In this document: positions 49,132 through 60,945 of the stretch, one piece after another | How the letters are laid out: each line of letters starts with the position of its first letter | How positions within the stretch are numbered: position 1 is the stretch's first letter | Source of the DNA: Argentina anserina | Taxonomy: Eukaryota; Streptophyta; Magnoliopsida; Rosales; Rosaceae | Length of the DNA stretch: 64,000 nucleotides | Assembly (NCBI RefSeq): GCF_933775445.1 | Contig: NC_065872.1 | Location: 18,414,001 to 18,478,000 of the forward strand | Direction of reading: 5' to 3' | Translations under genes and position numbers: made by a program | Notes under the pieces: model-generated | The model's input: the letters and a program-made list of their open reading frames with translations, nothing else | Database searches by the model: none | Told to the model about the DNA's origin: nothing

Positions 49132-50315
49132 GGAATAGGCTTATCACTGAGTGAGTGGAGAAGAGCGGTGGGGTGGAGGGAAAAGTGCCTGAGCAATGCT
49201 GGGAAGGAGCTTCTGATTAAGGCTGTATTGCAGGCTATCCCTAACTACGTAATGGAATGTTTTGAGCTCCTGGTTCAAATGTGCCAGGCTTTACAGAGAG
49301 CTATGTCTCGTTTCTAGTGGGGGTCCAAGGAGGGAGAGAAGAAAATTCATTATATGGGCTTAAGGGACATGGCTATGTTTAATAAGGCTCTTCTTGCAAA
49401 GCAAGGTTGGCGATTGATTCAACGGCCTCACTCTCTTGTTTCTCGGCTTCTTATAGCTCGTTACTTTCCTCAATGCTCGTATTTTGACTGGTAGAGAGGT
49501 GTTGGATTTGGGAACTCGGTTTGTAGTAGGGGATGGGAGCTAGGATTATCTTCGTTTGGAATGACCGGTGGCTTCCCAGACCTCATACTTTCAAGCCTTT
49601 CTCTGCTCCGATGAAGGGCTCGGAGGAGTTTATGGTTAGTGACCTAATTGATCCTGAGGGTGGGGAATAGTTGCACCCTCTTGTGTATGAACTCTTCACT
49701 GAGATGGAAGCGGATCTGATTGTTAGCATTCCTCTGTCCTCGCGGCGCAGTCAAGATCATGTTACATTGCACTTCGATAAGAAAGGTATGTACAATGTGA
49801 AAAGTGGTTACCACCTCCTTCGTAATTGGAAATTCAATTTGCAGCAAGGATCCTCCTCAGGCAGCACGGCTGGTCAGTATTGGGGTAAGTTGTGGAAGCT
49901 TAGTGTGCCGCCGAAGGTCAAAACTTTTGTTTGGATGATGTGCCGTGACATTTTACCTACGAGGTGTCTATTGAAACAAAGGAGGGTTGACCAACGAAGT
50001 AGAAGACCTGTTGGATATTGGCATGGTTATTGAAGATTGCAGGTATTTTATGCAAGGCTTTAATTTCATTCTTATTCGGCATGTGTTTAGAGAAGCAAAT
50101 GAAGTAGCTCATAGATTAGCTACTCTTGCTAGTAGTTCTAGAATAGATGATATTTGGATTGATGATACACCGTACCGGATGTTATTCTTGATGTTCTTGA
50201 TGAGGATGGGTGTACGACATTACGAGGTTTAGGCACTATGTTCCGCTCGGTGTCCAATTCCAATACTATTAATAATATTTGTGACACCTAGCTTCTGCTT
50301 CCCTGAAAAAAAAAG
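49132..50315 (+). mobile_element. 5'-truncated L1-type LINE
   Basis: The sequence right of the hAT end translates as the C-terminal part of a plant non-LTR reverse transcriptase. A thumb region comes first (GWREKCLSNAGKELLIKAVL, NKALLAKQGWRLIQRPHSLV; stops interspersed). A zf-RVT-type domain follows at 49671-50033 (LWKLSVPPKVKTFVWMMCRD then ILPTRC). A terminal RNase H piece comes last (49987-50232; HVFREANEVAHRLATLA). A deletion joins zf-RVT to RNase H. An A-run at 50306-50314 marks the 3' end. It is heavily mutated, and the RT catalytic FADD region is lost. Confidence 0.85.
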
Positions 50316-50948
50316 ATCTATAGTAATTTTCACAAAACATTATACGATAAACGAGGACTTCTCATCTCAAAAGTGTATATAAATTAACATACGCAATGAC
50401 GAATCAAATGCTTAAATTAAGTATTATTTGATAAATAAACATAATTTAGCTAAGATATATGTACCTAATCACTCAAACTCCTCCAAAGAATAGGAAGAAA
50501 CAAGCGGTTCCTAGTTTGATTTACTTGGATGCTCCAGAATGCCCAATTGTACGTTAAAGGTAAAGACAAAATTTAAAGCTTTTATCTTTTGAATAGTGCA
50601 TGTACTGCTCGTGTCAATTCCCGCTACGCTTGTACTGTGTCGAGGATTTCCCTAAGCCTTGACAATTCCAAGATAGACTGATAATTGATCCTTGCAGCTG
50701 CTAGAGCTTTCCTACATATTTTCACAAAGATATACAGAAACGTAAGCGAAGTACTAAACTCACTTAATTTGACATTATGCACATAGAGACATGATTACAC
50801 GCCCAAAAGTTTACATCAAACACAAGCCGCAAAGATACTATACTATAGTGCTATACTATACATCTGGAAGCACAGAGTATGAGTTTTATGTCCTCTAGGG
50901 AGCAAAATACTTCTATTTTAAATGAAATAACGGAGACAAACTCTTAGT
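50316..50948. other. Downstream region of the polygalacturonase gene
   Basis: Non-coding, AT-rich. Contains the probable 3' UTR of the minus-strand gene that starts at 52644. Confidence 0.5.
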
Positions 50949-50967
50949 CCCCCCCCCCCCCCCCCCC
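50949..50967. repeat. 19-base poly-C run 7 bp past the polygalacturonase stop
   Basis: Uninterrupted C run on the plus strand (G run in the transcript), seven bases past the stop codon of the gene. It is unusually long for plant exonic DNA and may be a length-unstable tract or a sequencing-prone spot. Confidence 0.9.
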
Positions 50968-50974
50968 TTCTCTA

Positions 50975-52644
50975 TCAAGGCTTGGTAGCACAAGCAAGAG
51001 TATCTGCCACTCCAGTGATTGTAGGCTTCACATTAGAGCACTGAGATGTAATCGATCCTTCATTTCCATTGTACTGGAGATCAATGTCACTCATCTCCAC
51101 TTTTTCACAGGGTAAGCCCTTAGCGCATGCAATCTTCACGGCCAGTGGAGTGGAAGACGTCCCTCTAATGTTTTTGAAGCTCACATTGCTGATCTTGATT
51201 TTAGAAGGAGCCTTCAAACCAGAAACACTACTAATCAGATGCACATAATCTTAAGAAATTATGAGAAAATTAGTTTAGGATGAGGATTTTGATTATGTAT
51301 TTAACTAATAGAGTTCTTTTAATTTTAAGTAAGAAAAAAAAAAGATCGATTCGCTGATTATCTAGCTACTAGCTAGCTAGTATTATAATGTTCGGCATAT
51401 AATTAGGCCATGATGATATTCGCACAGGATATGTACCTGTTTATTGCACAGATTCCATGGGCAGTATTCTTGATCTATGAGGATTGGGTTGCCAACATTA
51501 TCCATGATGATATTCTCAAAGTGAATATCTGATGCCGTGCTAGCTGAAGGAGAATTAGGCCATGTCTTGATTCTAACACCATTAGTCGTATTGCTGAGGG
51601 TACAATTGCTAATATGGATTCCACTAACAGGATCTTCTTTCTGGTACTTTCCAAGACTTCCTATGCTTATTCCATGGCCTGGTCCGCAAGTCACATTAGT
51701 TACTGTTAGTTGCTTGGTACCATCACCAATTGAAATGCAATCGTCTCCGGTTGCGATGTTCGAATCAGTAATGTTAACCCCCATCGAGCGGCCGATATGT
51801 ATTCCATCTGTGTTGGCGCTATCTCCAGGTGCAGAGACTGTGAAATGTTGGAACGTAAGCTGCTCGCACCCTATTATGTTGACATGGAAGTTCTTGCTAT
51901 TAAGTGAAACTACATCCTTGACTAATGAGTTACTCACAGAGTAGAACCTCATATTCTGCACATTCAGAAAACAATATTACAGCATATAATTAAGAGAGGT
52001 CAGCTAATAAGCTTATATATATGCATATTGAACTAACTACAATACATTCTCTTGGAAAGTGGCAAGTAAGAAATTAGCAATGTCGGATATATATAAAGCT
52101 TACAATGGCCATAGATGAACACTTAAGGTTCTTGTGGCAAGTATTGGCTTTCCAAGCTTTTTCTCCTTGGCCATCAAAGGTTCCACCACCGGATAGTGTG
52201 AAGTTGTTGAGGTATGCAAATTCAATCCAAGTATCAGGTTTCGATAGTTGATTCCCATCTCGTGGCGCCTGTAATATGCCTTGGATTTGAAGCTCAATAG
52301 GAGCCTTGCAGGGACCTTTGAAACTTGCTTCTTTAAGTTTGTATGTCCCATTTGGAACAATAACTCTACTTGTTGATGTTGATGCACAAGCATCACTCCA
52401 CGCATTTGCTAAAGCCTAAACAACAAGAAAAATCAAACTAAACAACTCGATAATAGTAGAAGTTTGGTACATACGTAATCTTTTATTTAATTACCTCAGA
52501 AATATCAGAATCTGGCTTGGCACCATATTTCGCACAGGTCACGTCGAAGTCGCCGGTAGTTAAAAGCTCTCTAGATGTTCTTGCATTTGTCGAAGATAAA
52601 AACACAAGTAATGCCAACGTACTCAAGAGAAGTTGAAAACCCAT
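50975..52644 (-). CDS. Polygalacturonase (GH28), probably exo-type, 405 aa, four exons
   Basis: Secreted glycoside hydrolase family 28 enzyme that cleaves alpha-1,4 bonds between galacturonic acid residues in pectin. Exons in transcript order: 52644-52495, 52415-52104, 51955-51437 and 51211-50975. All introns are GT-AG and phase 0, and together they encode 405 aa. The start gives a signal peptide (MGFQLLLSTLALLVFLSS). All four GH28 motifs are intact: NTDG (residues 202-205), GDDC (224-227), GHG (247-249) and RIKT (282-285), with the three catalytic Asp in the first two. The YGAKPDSD start and AWSDACAST motif resemble the plant exopolygalacturonase clade, often expressed in pollen; that expression is inferred from family, not shown here. 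A longer ATG 42 bp upstream in frame is unlikely because it would precede the signal peptide. Confidence 0.95.
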
Positions 52645-52719
52645 GCTGATGCTCTCACCAAGTGTATTCTTCTTATATTTTATCAAATGATGATGAAACT
52701 CCTCCCTGATATTGAAATC

Positions 52720-52730
52720 ATTTTATAATC
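52720..52730 (-). promoter_or_regulatory. Possible TATA box of the polygalacturonase gene
   Basis: Minus strand gattataaaat, about 80 bp upstream of the chosen ATG, a typical plant spacing. A weaker A/T-rich candidate lies at about 52670-52680. Confidence 0.4.
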
Positions 52731-54187
52731 TAGCTGGGAAGCTTACCACCATTGGATTATCCAACCACAAATTCTTCTCGATCTAAGCCTTAAGAAGTTA
52801 TAATGTTGTTCAACCTATATCCTATTATTGGTCATCACCAAATAATGCGTGATAATTAGACACTTCATCACAGATTGGTAAAATTATATAGTTACAAACT
52901 AGTTTTCTTTCTCACAAAAAAACAAAAAGAGGTTACAGACTAGTTTTGGATAGTTACAAACTAGATGGTCGTTGGGATTTGGCTTTAGGGTTTTAGTAAA
53001 ACCGAAACCTACGATCAGCCGACCACCCCAAACAGCCACCATAGTGGCTACTAGAACTCAAGAAAAACTATCACAATTTACAATTACACTAAGGTTTCAC
53101 ATTATATGCCCTATTTCTGAGAGGGCAACGACCTCACATGCTAACAATGGCTGCACATTCAACTAACTTCACCAACATATTCGACACAAAAACTTGTCTG
53201 TGACTACTGTTTCAGTTGAGCATATATGAGCGAGTAGGGAGTTTCAAGCTCATATATACAATTTCACGTAAATGACTTCTGGAAACGCATCACAGAAACA
53301 CAAACAATTTAGAAAAGCATACTGATATCTCAGTTTTGGGTCTAATGTGTTCGCTAAGATGAACTTTTAATGCTTCAACAGTTGATGGAAAATTTCTGAA
53401 AATGCAACTTAAGACCATCCGTATCACCAAAGATATTCAACAATATCCATATGACAATTCAAAACTCTTGCTGAACATGTTTGTACACGGAAACGACCCA
53501 GTTGGCAATGGTAAACATCTATTAGTTTTAACAAGTAAAAGAAAACAAGTTGAACAGGAAGGACTGCAAGAGCTTATCAGCACCCACCCGGGTGCCTTCC
53601 AAGTTCAAATCAGGCAGAGTATTATTTGCCTATTTGGCAGCAAGACAATGTAGACATTCTCAAACTCCACTCAAGGTCCATCTATGTAAACCATAACTGA
53701 AACAAATAAATACAGGACAACCCCAGTAGAAATTATGTCCCACTTCTTTACAAGAGTGCTGAACAGAACTTAAGTCATTGAATTGCAGCATATGATAGAA
53801 TAAACGACCTCACAACAGCCTCCTGATCCCTCCTCAATTCAATTGTAACCAACATACTTACCTAGATTTGGTGCTCCACTGTGAATACAGCTACATCACT
53901 CAGACCTCAACCCTGAAAAATGTTCGCACCGAAATTTAAGCTACTAGCTAAATAAGCAATCAGTAATCTCCTAGACCCAACATCTGCATTCCATACCAAG
54001 CGCAAAAAAAACCCAAATATTTACAAGTTCCTACAACCAAGAAACCATCATATCTGGTGTCACTTGGATGAACCTAAATAGGATGGAATAGTGTGCAATA
54101 ATACCACCCCGGAAGGTATCTATTCTTATCCTTCCAACTTGCTCGAAGGAAGAAAACTACTCACCACAAGAAATCGCTGATTAGCAT
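52731..54187. other. Intergenic region between two minus-strand genes
   Basis: Upstream DNA of the polygalacturonase gene on the left and the 3' UTR of the RNA-binding gene on the right (probably from about 53900). Open frames at 52972-53166 and 53402-53653 show no known domain. Confidence 0.5.
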
Positions 54188-56973
54188 TCAATATCGATTG
54201 TAACCTCTCCCATAATCTTGATGTCTCTGACGCTGGAACTCACCAAAATTGTCATGTGGTCTTGAAGGATATTTGTCCACGGTGTGCGGGTACCTGCTCC
54301 TCGAATCCGTTGCTAAACTAGCCCCGGAATAATGAGGATTAGCTGTCGGGCTGTCATATTCAGCATAATTGTGTGATTTGTAACCACCAAAACCTGAAGT
54401 GGGCATTTGCTGATGAGCCTGTTGTTGGCGCCTCTGGGCATCAAGCTGAAGAAAATTTTCAAATTGTTTTGCATGCATGCCTCTCAAGGTAGCCAGTTTC
54501 TTCATGTAGTTCTCTCGCATTTCCCTAGTGGCCTTTTACCGTGTATAACGAAAAGTCAGACATTAAATTTGTAGAGTTCACTTGTGAGAAATAGGCATGG
54601 TAAAAATTTGTATCAGTTAACTGGTCTATACAGATATAGGAATGTTGAATACATGTACCATCAGTTCATACATCAATACAATTAGAAGTTTATTTTTTGA
54701 GAGTTAAAGGTAATCCATACCTCACGATGTTTGTAATTTTCTTCATCCTCTTCTTTGTCACGAATTCTTCCAAGCTCCATCGCCTCTCTTTTGTACTCCA
54801 ATTCTAATTCTTCTAATGTCTGTGGGACGGTTGGGTAATCAAACTGACGACCAGATTGCACATCAGATCCCTTTTTATCAGATTCCCACCCGTCATTTCT
54901 ATAAGTACCCATGCTCTGATTATGACCATCATATGAATTATATGAGTTGCCCATGTAAGGGGCCCGTGCTGGAGAAATTGAATCACTTGGATGACCTCGA
55001 GCTCCATCATTACCATAAGCTTCATGAAATGAAGAGGATGTTAAGCACTCGATTCAAGATGCTAACACAGATGGCAGCTTTAATTCAACATACTATCTTA
55101 TATTCACAGAAAGACCATCTGAGGTAAATTTCTGGATGTGCTTTCAGTAAGGATTTTATGTCCGAGACAACCCCAACAATTCAGACCAAAGCATGAGTTA
55201 CTTCAGAACTGTATACACAATGGTTGAAGATAAGAACTTACCTCTTGCTGCAAACAAATGATAAGAAACAAGCTGATTCTTTCATAAATGGGAAATTTTT
55301 ACACGTAGCAGGTAGAAAATTCTATAGGAACCTAACAAGCTACCAACATGAGTTAGCAGCTTCCTATACACACCGTAAGCATATTCTATGCTGGCCCTAC
55401 CTTGTGGAGAACCCCTGGAAAACTTTTGTATATCCTGACGAATACGGTCTTCAACAAACTTCTCCTGCCTATGAAACCTTGGTTGAAAGTTTGATCCATT
55501 CCGAGGACCAGAATTAGACCTCTGGGATTCAGAGCGGTGTAACCGTGAACCAACAGGGCTTCGCTCAGGTGACCTTGATCTAGTCACTTGAGAACTACCC
55601 CTTTGTTCACCTTCCTCTCTAATTTTGTGTACTGCATCCACCCCTTTCCTTAATATCAACCTATCTTTGCCACTGACAATGATAAATTTCTCATCCATCT
55701 TAATATTGCAGCCATTATCCTTTTCAATCTTGTTTATCACTTTCTCTGTGAAAAGCGCTCTTATATGCTTTTCTCTAGCAGGTACCCTTTCAAAGAAATC
55801 TTGAGCCTTGCGATTTGCTCCAAGAGTAGATGGACAACCCTAGAGAATGCAAAAGTAATTGACATTTTATCACCAACAAAATGAAATTCTACTGTTTACC
55901 ATCTATAAAACCATATTTAGCAATAGACAAAATTTATCAAGTATGAAGAGCTATGAGGATCTTTTAGTTTTCTGGCCTTGTATTTATTTCTAACAAGAGT
56001 ATAGCTCCGCGGTGCAACTATTCCAGTTTTGTTTGACATAAAATTATGTCATTCATTTTGGTGAAAGTATTTAACAGATCAAATAGTTAGCATGAAGCAA
56101 TGCAGAGTGTAGCCATAAATCAAAATGGCCAACTAACCAGAGCCTAAAAAGCATCAATTAAACCATCAACAAATAATGCTCATTTTTGTACGTCGAGCAC
56201 AACCAATAGAGATATACGTTTTCTGTAATTGAGAGAAAACTAAAATGGCTTTCCAGCCTATACGGTTATCAGGTGGTTGTGTGCGGATGCAGTTGCAGGC
56301 ATTACCATCCTCTTATGAAATAATAAAAATTTAAAGTCAGAAAATGAGGTCACTCAGAACAAATTAGGATCAACTTTTGTGTTTATAGAAACATTAGAAA
56401 GCTATACGCACTATTAATGCTAAGCAACCAAAAGCAGACTGCAACACTAGATTCGCAAGCCAATTATCAATTTATTTCCAGGTCACTTTATATATACACA
56501 TATCATTAACATCATGAATAACAGATAACCTCATATTTTCCTAAACAACAGTAAGGCAAAATGCACGTGCCTCTGAATGTGTGAATGTATAACAATAGCA
56601 ACGAGATCGCAAAAGATCAAAAAAAGAAGAGAAAAATAAAGCGAACCAATGCCAATTTTACCTGAGTAAAGTGCCCTGATTCTCCGCAAATTTTGCAAAT
56701 CAGTTCCTCCTCCTTTCTCTTCTTCCAATTCCTCTCGGTAGCTTTCGACTTCGCCTCCCAGACCTTAGCTTCCCGGCTTGTAAAATCAGTCGGGACAGCA
56801 TTCGGGTCCCTAGCTTCCTCTTCCTCATCAGACCCAGCAAGCGACCTCTTATTCGGCTTTGCTGTATCTTGTGTGTTCCTGTTTCTGGCATTGAACCCAG
56901 GAGGGCCAGTGTACTCCTTGTACAGCTCACTAAAATCATCGTCGATATCGGGGTCGGGTCTAGTTGTTTCCAT
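54188..56973 (-). CDS. CCHC zinc-knuckle/KH-like RNA-binding protein, about 466 aa
   Basis: Predicted nuclear RNA-binding protein of a conserved plant family whose role I cannot name. Exons in transcript order: 56973-56662, 55839-55401, a 6-nt microexon 55247-55242, 55019-54721 and 54532-54188. With the microexon the frame closes to 466 aa; without it the frame is also preserved (464 aa). The N-terminus has the acidic FSELYKEYTGPPGFN motif. A CX2CX4HX4C knuckle (Cys93, Cys96, His101, Cys106) spans the first intron. Residues 127-178 (VINKIEKDNGCNIKMDEKFI, IVSGKDRLIL) resemble a KH fold. Then follow an Arg/Ser-rich stretch with SRSPERSP, a Glu-rich coiled-coil-like segment (TLEELELEYKREAMELGRIR) and a Gln/Tyr/Arg-rich tail. 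ATG 56973 is preferred over an upstream in-frame ATG because it starts the conserved METTRPDPD segment. Confidence 0.88.
55242..55247 (-). other. Candidate 6-nt microexon (CAAGAG)
   Basis: On the minus strand a pyrimidine-rich tract ending tttgtttgcag is followed by CAAGAG and a consensus donor gtaagt. The flanking exons end in phase 1, so the six bases add two residues without shifting the frame (..SPQ-A-R-AYGN..). Confidence 0.55.
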
Positions 56974-57240
56974 CCAACTCCAGATTACAAAAACCCTATT
57001 CATTCAAAAAAGCACATACCAAAACCTTAATCAAAACACTACCACCGTGTTATTGGATACAACAGAATGACAACATAGCTTAAACACAGATTCAGTAACA
57101 CCGGCTGATGCGATTGAGCTCATTTGGAAACCTAAACAGTTTGATAAATTTCTAAGCAAATAACATTCATAAAAGGGTGGAAAAATCTTAGGCAGATTAG
57201 AACGGGGAGAATAGTAATTAATAGAAGGATTGAATAAAGA

Positions 57241-57245
57241 AGAAG

Positions 57246-57279
<34 letters not shown>

Positions 57280-57360
57280 ACCTTGCAGGTAGAAGAGAAT
57301 CGAGGCGCACTGAAACTAGGGCTTTTGGTTGTTTGTTTCATTTAGCAGGGGAAATCTGCA
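57241..57360 (-). other. Likely 5' UTR exon and GA microsatellite of the RNA-binding gene
   Basis: A minus-strand segment (about 57345-57283) ends in a donor-like caag|gtaaac at 57283. It is followed in the putative intron by about 13 ga repeats (plus-strand 57249-57278 as ag). It precedes the coding start by about 300 bp, a common plant arrangement. No cDNA was available to confirm it. Confidence 0.5.
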
Positions 57361-58139
57361 GGGGGAGTTTTTCTTTTTTTATTTGTTTGTTTGGTCACGC
57401 CCCTAATTTGAATCCAACCCGCCCCTGAGATTTGAGCTTATTGAGATCCGACCCCTTCTATTTTAGTTTATTAGACCAGCACCCAACTCTCAATGTTGCC
57501 GATTTTTTTCAAATAATTTCCATATCTTTTTGAAATGTGGTGTTACACGTGGAATTAAATATGATTTGCAGCCTCTTTAGTTGAAACATTCATCAATCCA
57601 TCAATACTTATTTGTGGCGGATTTAAAATTCATAACTCAGGGAGACTTGAACTTTTTTCTTCAACGACCAAAGTGAGAAAAATAGCAATTTATTCATAAT
57701 TATTATAAGTTTAGTCGATTGTAAAGAGAATTTTTTGGAATTGATCAAAGAGCTTAATCAAAATTAATGCCTAATGAAAATAAAATAAATTAATTATAAG
57801 TTGAAAAAATCAAGGAAAATTGGAAGTATGGAAAAATAGACGCAAAAAATTACATCGATCTTGAACAAGCTTGATATTAACAAAACTTCAAAACTAAACA
57901 TACAAAACTACACCATATGAACATATGACATATACTTAGCTAATTATTTCTCAAATTCTTAGAGAGACTTGAATCCCCCACAAACCCCTTAGATCCACGC
58001 TTGGTACATAATAAGGTAATTCTACATATATGAGCCCAGATGTGTTTTTTTTTTTAACAAAGACTTTTTTCTTGAAAAAGTTTATTACACTTCAATTACA
58101 GGCTGACGTTGTCTTTTGATCAACCCCTACATCCCTGTA
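57361..58139. other. Intergenic DNA, no supported gene
   Basis: AT-rich spacer between the RNA-binding gene promoter and the LRR pseudogene. Nothing recognised. Confidence 0.5.
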
Positions 58140-59307
58140 CTAAATTCTTGAAATGATATATTGATCAACATGCCCTTTTCCTAATAACCCCCTCCTTTCC
58201 TTTTTGAAATGATATATTGGAATAGTCTCTAGATTAGGAGAATCTCGTATCACCAACTGCTCAAGAGAGACGGAGATTTGAAGATCAATTTCTCTACTTT
58301 GACATCCCTGGATTTCCAATCGACGAAGGGATGTGAAGCGACAGAGTAAATTTGGAAGAGTCTCTACATTACTCACAGTCAATTCTCGGAGGGTTGTGTT
58401 GGGACCTGCAATTGGACTGGAGGTTACCCGCGGGCACTCTGTTATGGTCAAAACAGTAAGAGAGGTGCAACAGCTTAGTCCACTCGGTAGGATCGATAAT
58501 TCAGGACACTGGTTAAGCACCAGTCGAGTAAGTGATGGGATTGCAATGGACTTTATCTTTTCACACCTCTTGATGTACAATTCCGCAAGTGATGTGTAGT
58601 ATTGTAGCCCATTAGGTAAACTGGAGATCAGAGGACAGTCTTCAACTTGCAGTTGGCGTAGAGATGGGAGACCAAGGGTTAGAATTGGCATGAACTTTAT
58701 CTTCGGGCAGCTCTTTATTTTTAATCGCTGAAGAGATATGCAGTGTTGTAGCCCGTCAGAGAGACTGGATAATTGGCACAATTACTGATCTTCAATTCTT
58801 CAAGAGATGGGAGACCACCTTCCTCAGGGATTGGAATGGACTCTAGACTCCAGCAATCTCTTACTTCCAAAATATTGAGAGAAAGTGTGTTTAATAGCCC
58901 AAAATCAGGTATACACCTCAGCTTAGGACATGTCTTGCTTGATAATTGATATACAGCCACGGAAGAGATGCATAGCGCTGTGATCGGGGAGGAATAATTC
59001 CAGTTAACTCCGGACAACCATCTATAGATTCTGATTGTTTTCTAACAAGCTTTCCGGCAAACAAGCAAATCCATTTACATTCCGTACTGATAAATAAGTG
59101 AGAGTGGTCAGACTGTTGCTGAGAATACTTGCTAATGGGATGCCTCCGCATATGAATACATGAATATGCAACTTTTTTAGAGATGAAAAATGTCCGAGAA
59201 CACTTCGCAGTTGATTGCAATGGCTCAGGGTCAACTCCTTAAGGCAAGGAAACACCGTCACTCTTTCTGTTGGCAGTTCCTTCCATTCCATAAGGTTACT
59301 CTTTCAA
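58140..59307 (-). pseudogene. LRR end of an NBS-LRR-type resistance gene, broken
   Basis: Minus-strand leucine-rich repeats in three or more frames. 59291-59022 reads FPCLKELTLSHCNQLRSVLG and closes at a stop. The reading then shifts frame (IDGCPELTGIIPPRS) and shifts again to KTCPKLRCIPDFGLLNTLSL (about 58935-58780). A long open frame (58781-58140) holds about eight repeats such as SLTRLVLNQCPELSILPSGL and LRRLEIQGCQ. The CPxL/I spacing is typical of the C-terminal LRRs of plant NB-LRR immune receptors. No NB-ARC domain is present. The N-terminal side is cut where the Copia LTR begins at 59308. Confidence 0.85.
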
Positions 59308-59427
59308 TGCAGGAAACAAAACCTTCCAGTTGAATTATATTGCTTGTATTCCTTGCTATATTCATACACAGATTAATCTTATATATCGCCTAATTAACAC
59401 AAATTACTCCTGTGATTCACGCCAACA
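59308..59427 (-). repeat. 3' LTR of the minus-strand Copia element
   Basis: Minus strand starts tgttggcgtgaatcacagg and ends gttttgtttcctgca. It directly follows a polypurine tract (59428-59440) and interrupts the LRR coding sequence at 59307. 120 bp is short for an LTR. Confidence 0.75.
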
Positions 59428-59503
59428 CTCCCCCTCAAGTTGATGCATACATATCAACCATACTCAACTTCCTAAGTGAATCATAAAATACTTTTTTAGA
59501 CAC

Positions 59504-59797
59504 TCATTTTGTGAGCATATCGGCAAGTTGCTCTTCCGTGGGAACAAAATGAAAACTAATGATCTTCGCGTCTAGCTTCTCTTTTATAAAGTGATGATCA
59601 ACCTCCACATGTTTTGTACAATTATGTTGCACAGAATTATGTGAAATATCAATAGCTGTCTTGTTGTCACAGTACAGCTGCATATCACACTTAGGCTTAA
59701 TACCCAAATCTTGTAACAAATTTCTAAGCCATAATAATTCGCACACTCCATGAGCTATACCTCTGTATTCTGCTTCAGCACTAGATCGAGCTACCAC
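59504..59797 (-). pseudogene. Copia RNase H remnant
   Basis: Open frame reading ARSSAEAEYRGIAHGVCELL, then LYCDNKTAIDI, then KHVEVDHHFIKEKLD and a final EQLADMLTK. This is the highly conserved copia RNase H end, with catalytic Glu and Asp still present. It lies just before the polypurine tract, as expected. Confidence 0.9.
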
Positions 59798-60945
59798 ATT
59801 TTATTTCTTACTCTTCCATGTAACAAGATTACCCCCAACAAAGGTAAAGTACCCTGATGTAGATCTCTGATATGTACTATTTCCAGCCCAGTCTGCATCT
59901 GTGAAGCCACAAATTTCAAGGATATTATTGTGATTAGAGGACATTACTCATTTCCCTAGAGCTGACTTCAGTACCTCAAAATCCTTACAACAACATTCAT
60001 GTGGTCCTCACTGGGATTATGCATGAATTGGCTCATTACACTTACTGCATATGCAACATCTGGTCTTGTATGTGATAGATAAATCAGGCGTCCAACTAGC
60101 CTCTGATAACGAGGTTTTTCAGTAGAGAATTGATCTGGATATTCTGCTAACCGATGGTTCTACTCAATAGGAGTATCAATGGGAGTGCAGTCCAACACAC
60201 ATGTCTCTCTTAGTAGATCAAGGATGTACTTCTCTGACACATATCGATACCATCACTTCCCCGGGCTACTTCAATACCTAAGAAGTACTTGAGTGTACCT
60301 AGGTCATTCATCTCAAACTTTGTGGCAAGTTGTTTCTATATTCTATCCACCTCAATAGTATCATTCCCAGTAACTACCATATCATCAATATATATAATTA
60401 GAGTTGTTACCTTCCCTTGTTGATGTTTGAGAAATAACGTGTGGTCTGAATTACTCTGTCTCTAGCTAATTTTCCTCATGAATTTTGAATATCTTCCAAA
60501 CCAAGCACGAGGTGACTGTTTACGACCATACAAAGACTTTCTCAATCTGCATACAGTTACTTGGAGAATCGGCCAGATATCCAGACGGAAGATCCATGTA
60601 TACTTCCTCTGTTAGTTCTTCATGAATGAATGCATTTTTAACATCAAACTACCTAAGTGACCAGTTTAAGCTAGCAGCAAAAGAGAGCAATACTCAGATA
60701 GTGTTTATCTTTGCAACATGTGCAAATGTCTCATCATAGTCTATGTCATATGTCTGGGTGAACCCCTTTGCTACTAGGCGTGCTTTATACCGGCTCACTG
60801 ACCCATCTGGATTATGCTTCACTGTAAACACCCAACGACATCCTACAGTTTTCTTGCCATGTGGTGGAGATACAAGCTCCCAAGTATTGTTCTTTTGTAA
60901 TGCTTCCATCTCTTCCTCCATTGTTTTCCTTCATTTTGGATCTCC
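59798..60945 (-). pseudogene. Copia reverse transcriptase remnant
   Basis: Start of RT at 60945-60694: MEEEMEALQKNNTWELVSPP, then a KTVGCRWVFTVK and RYKARLVAKGFTQ block. The catalytic YIDDM box survives in another frame at about 60375-60389, followed by FEMNDLGTLKYFLGIEVARG. At least several stops and shifts interrupt the domain. Confidence 0.85.

Noticed and set aside
51537..51944. Plus-strand 135-codon frame
   Set aside because: Antisense of polygalacturonase exon 3; the minus strand carries all GH28 motifs.
55224..55517. Plus-strand 97-codon frame
   Set aside because: Antisense of the CCHC/KH gene exon and intron, with no domain.
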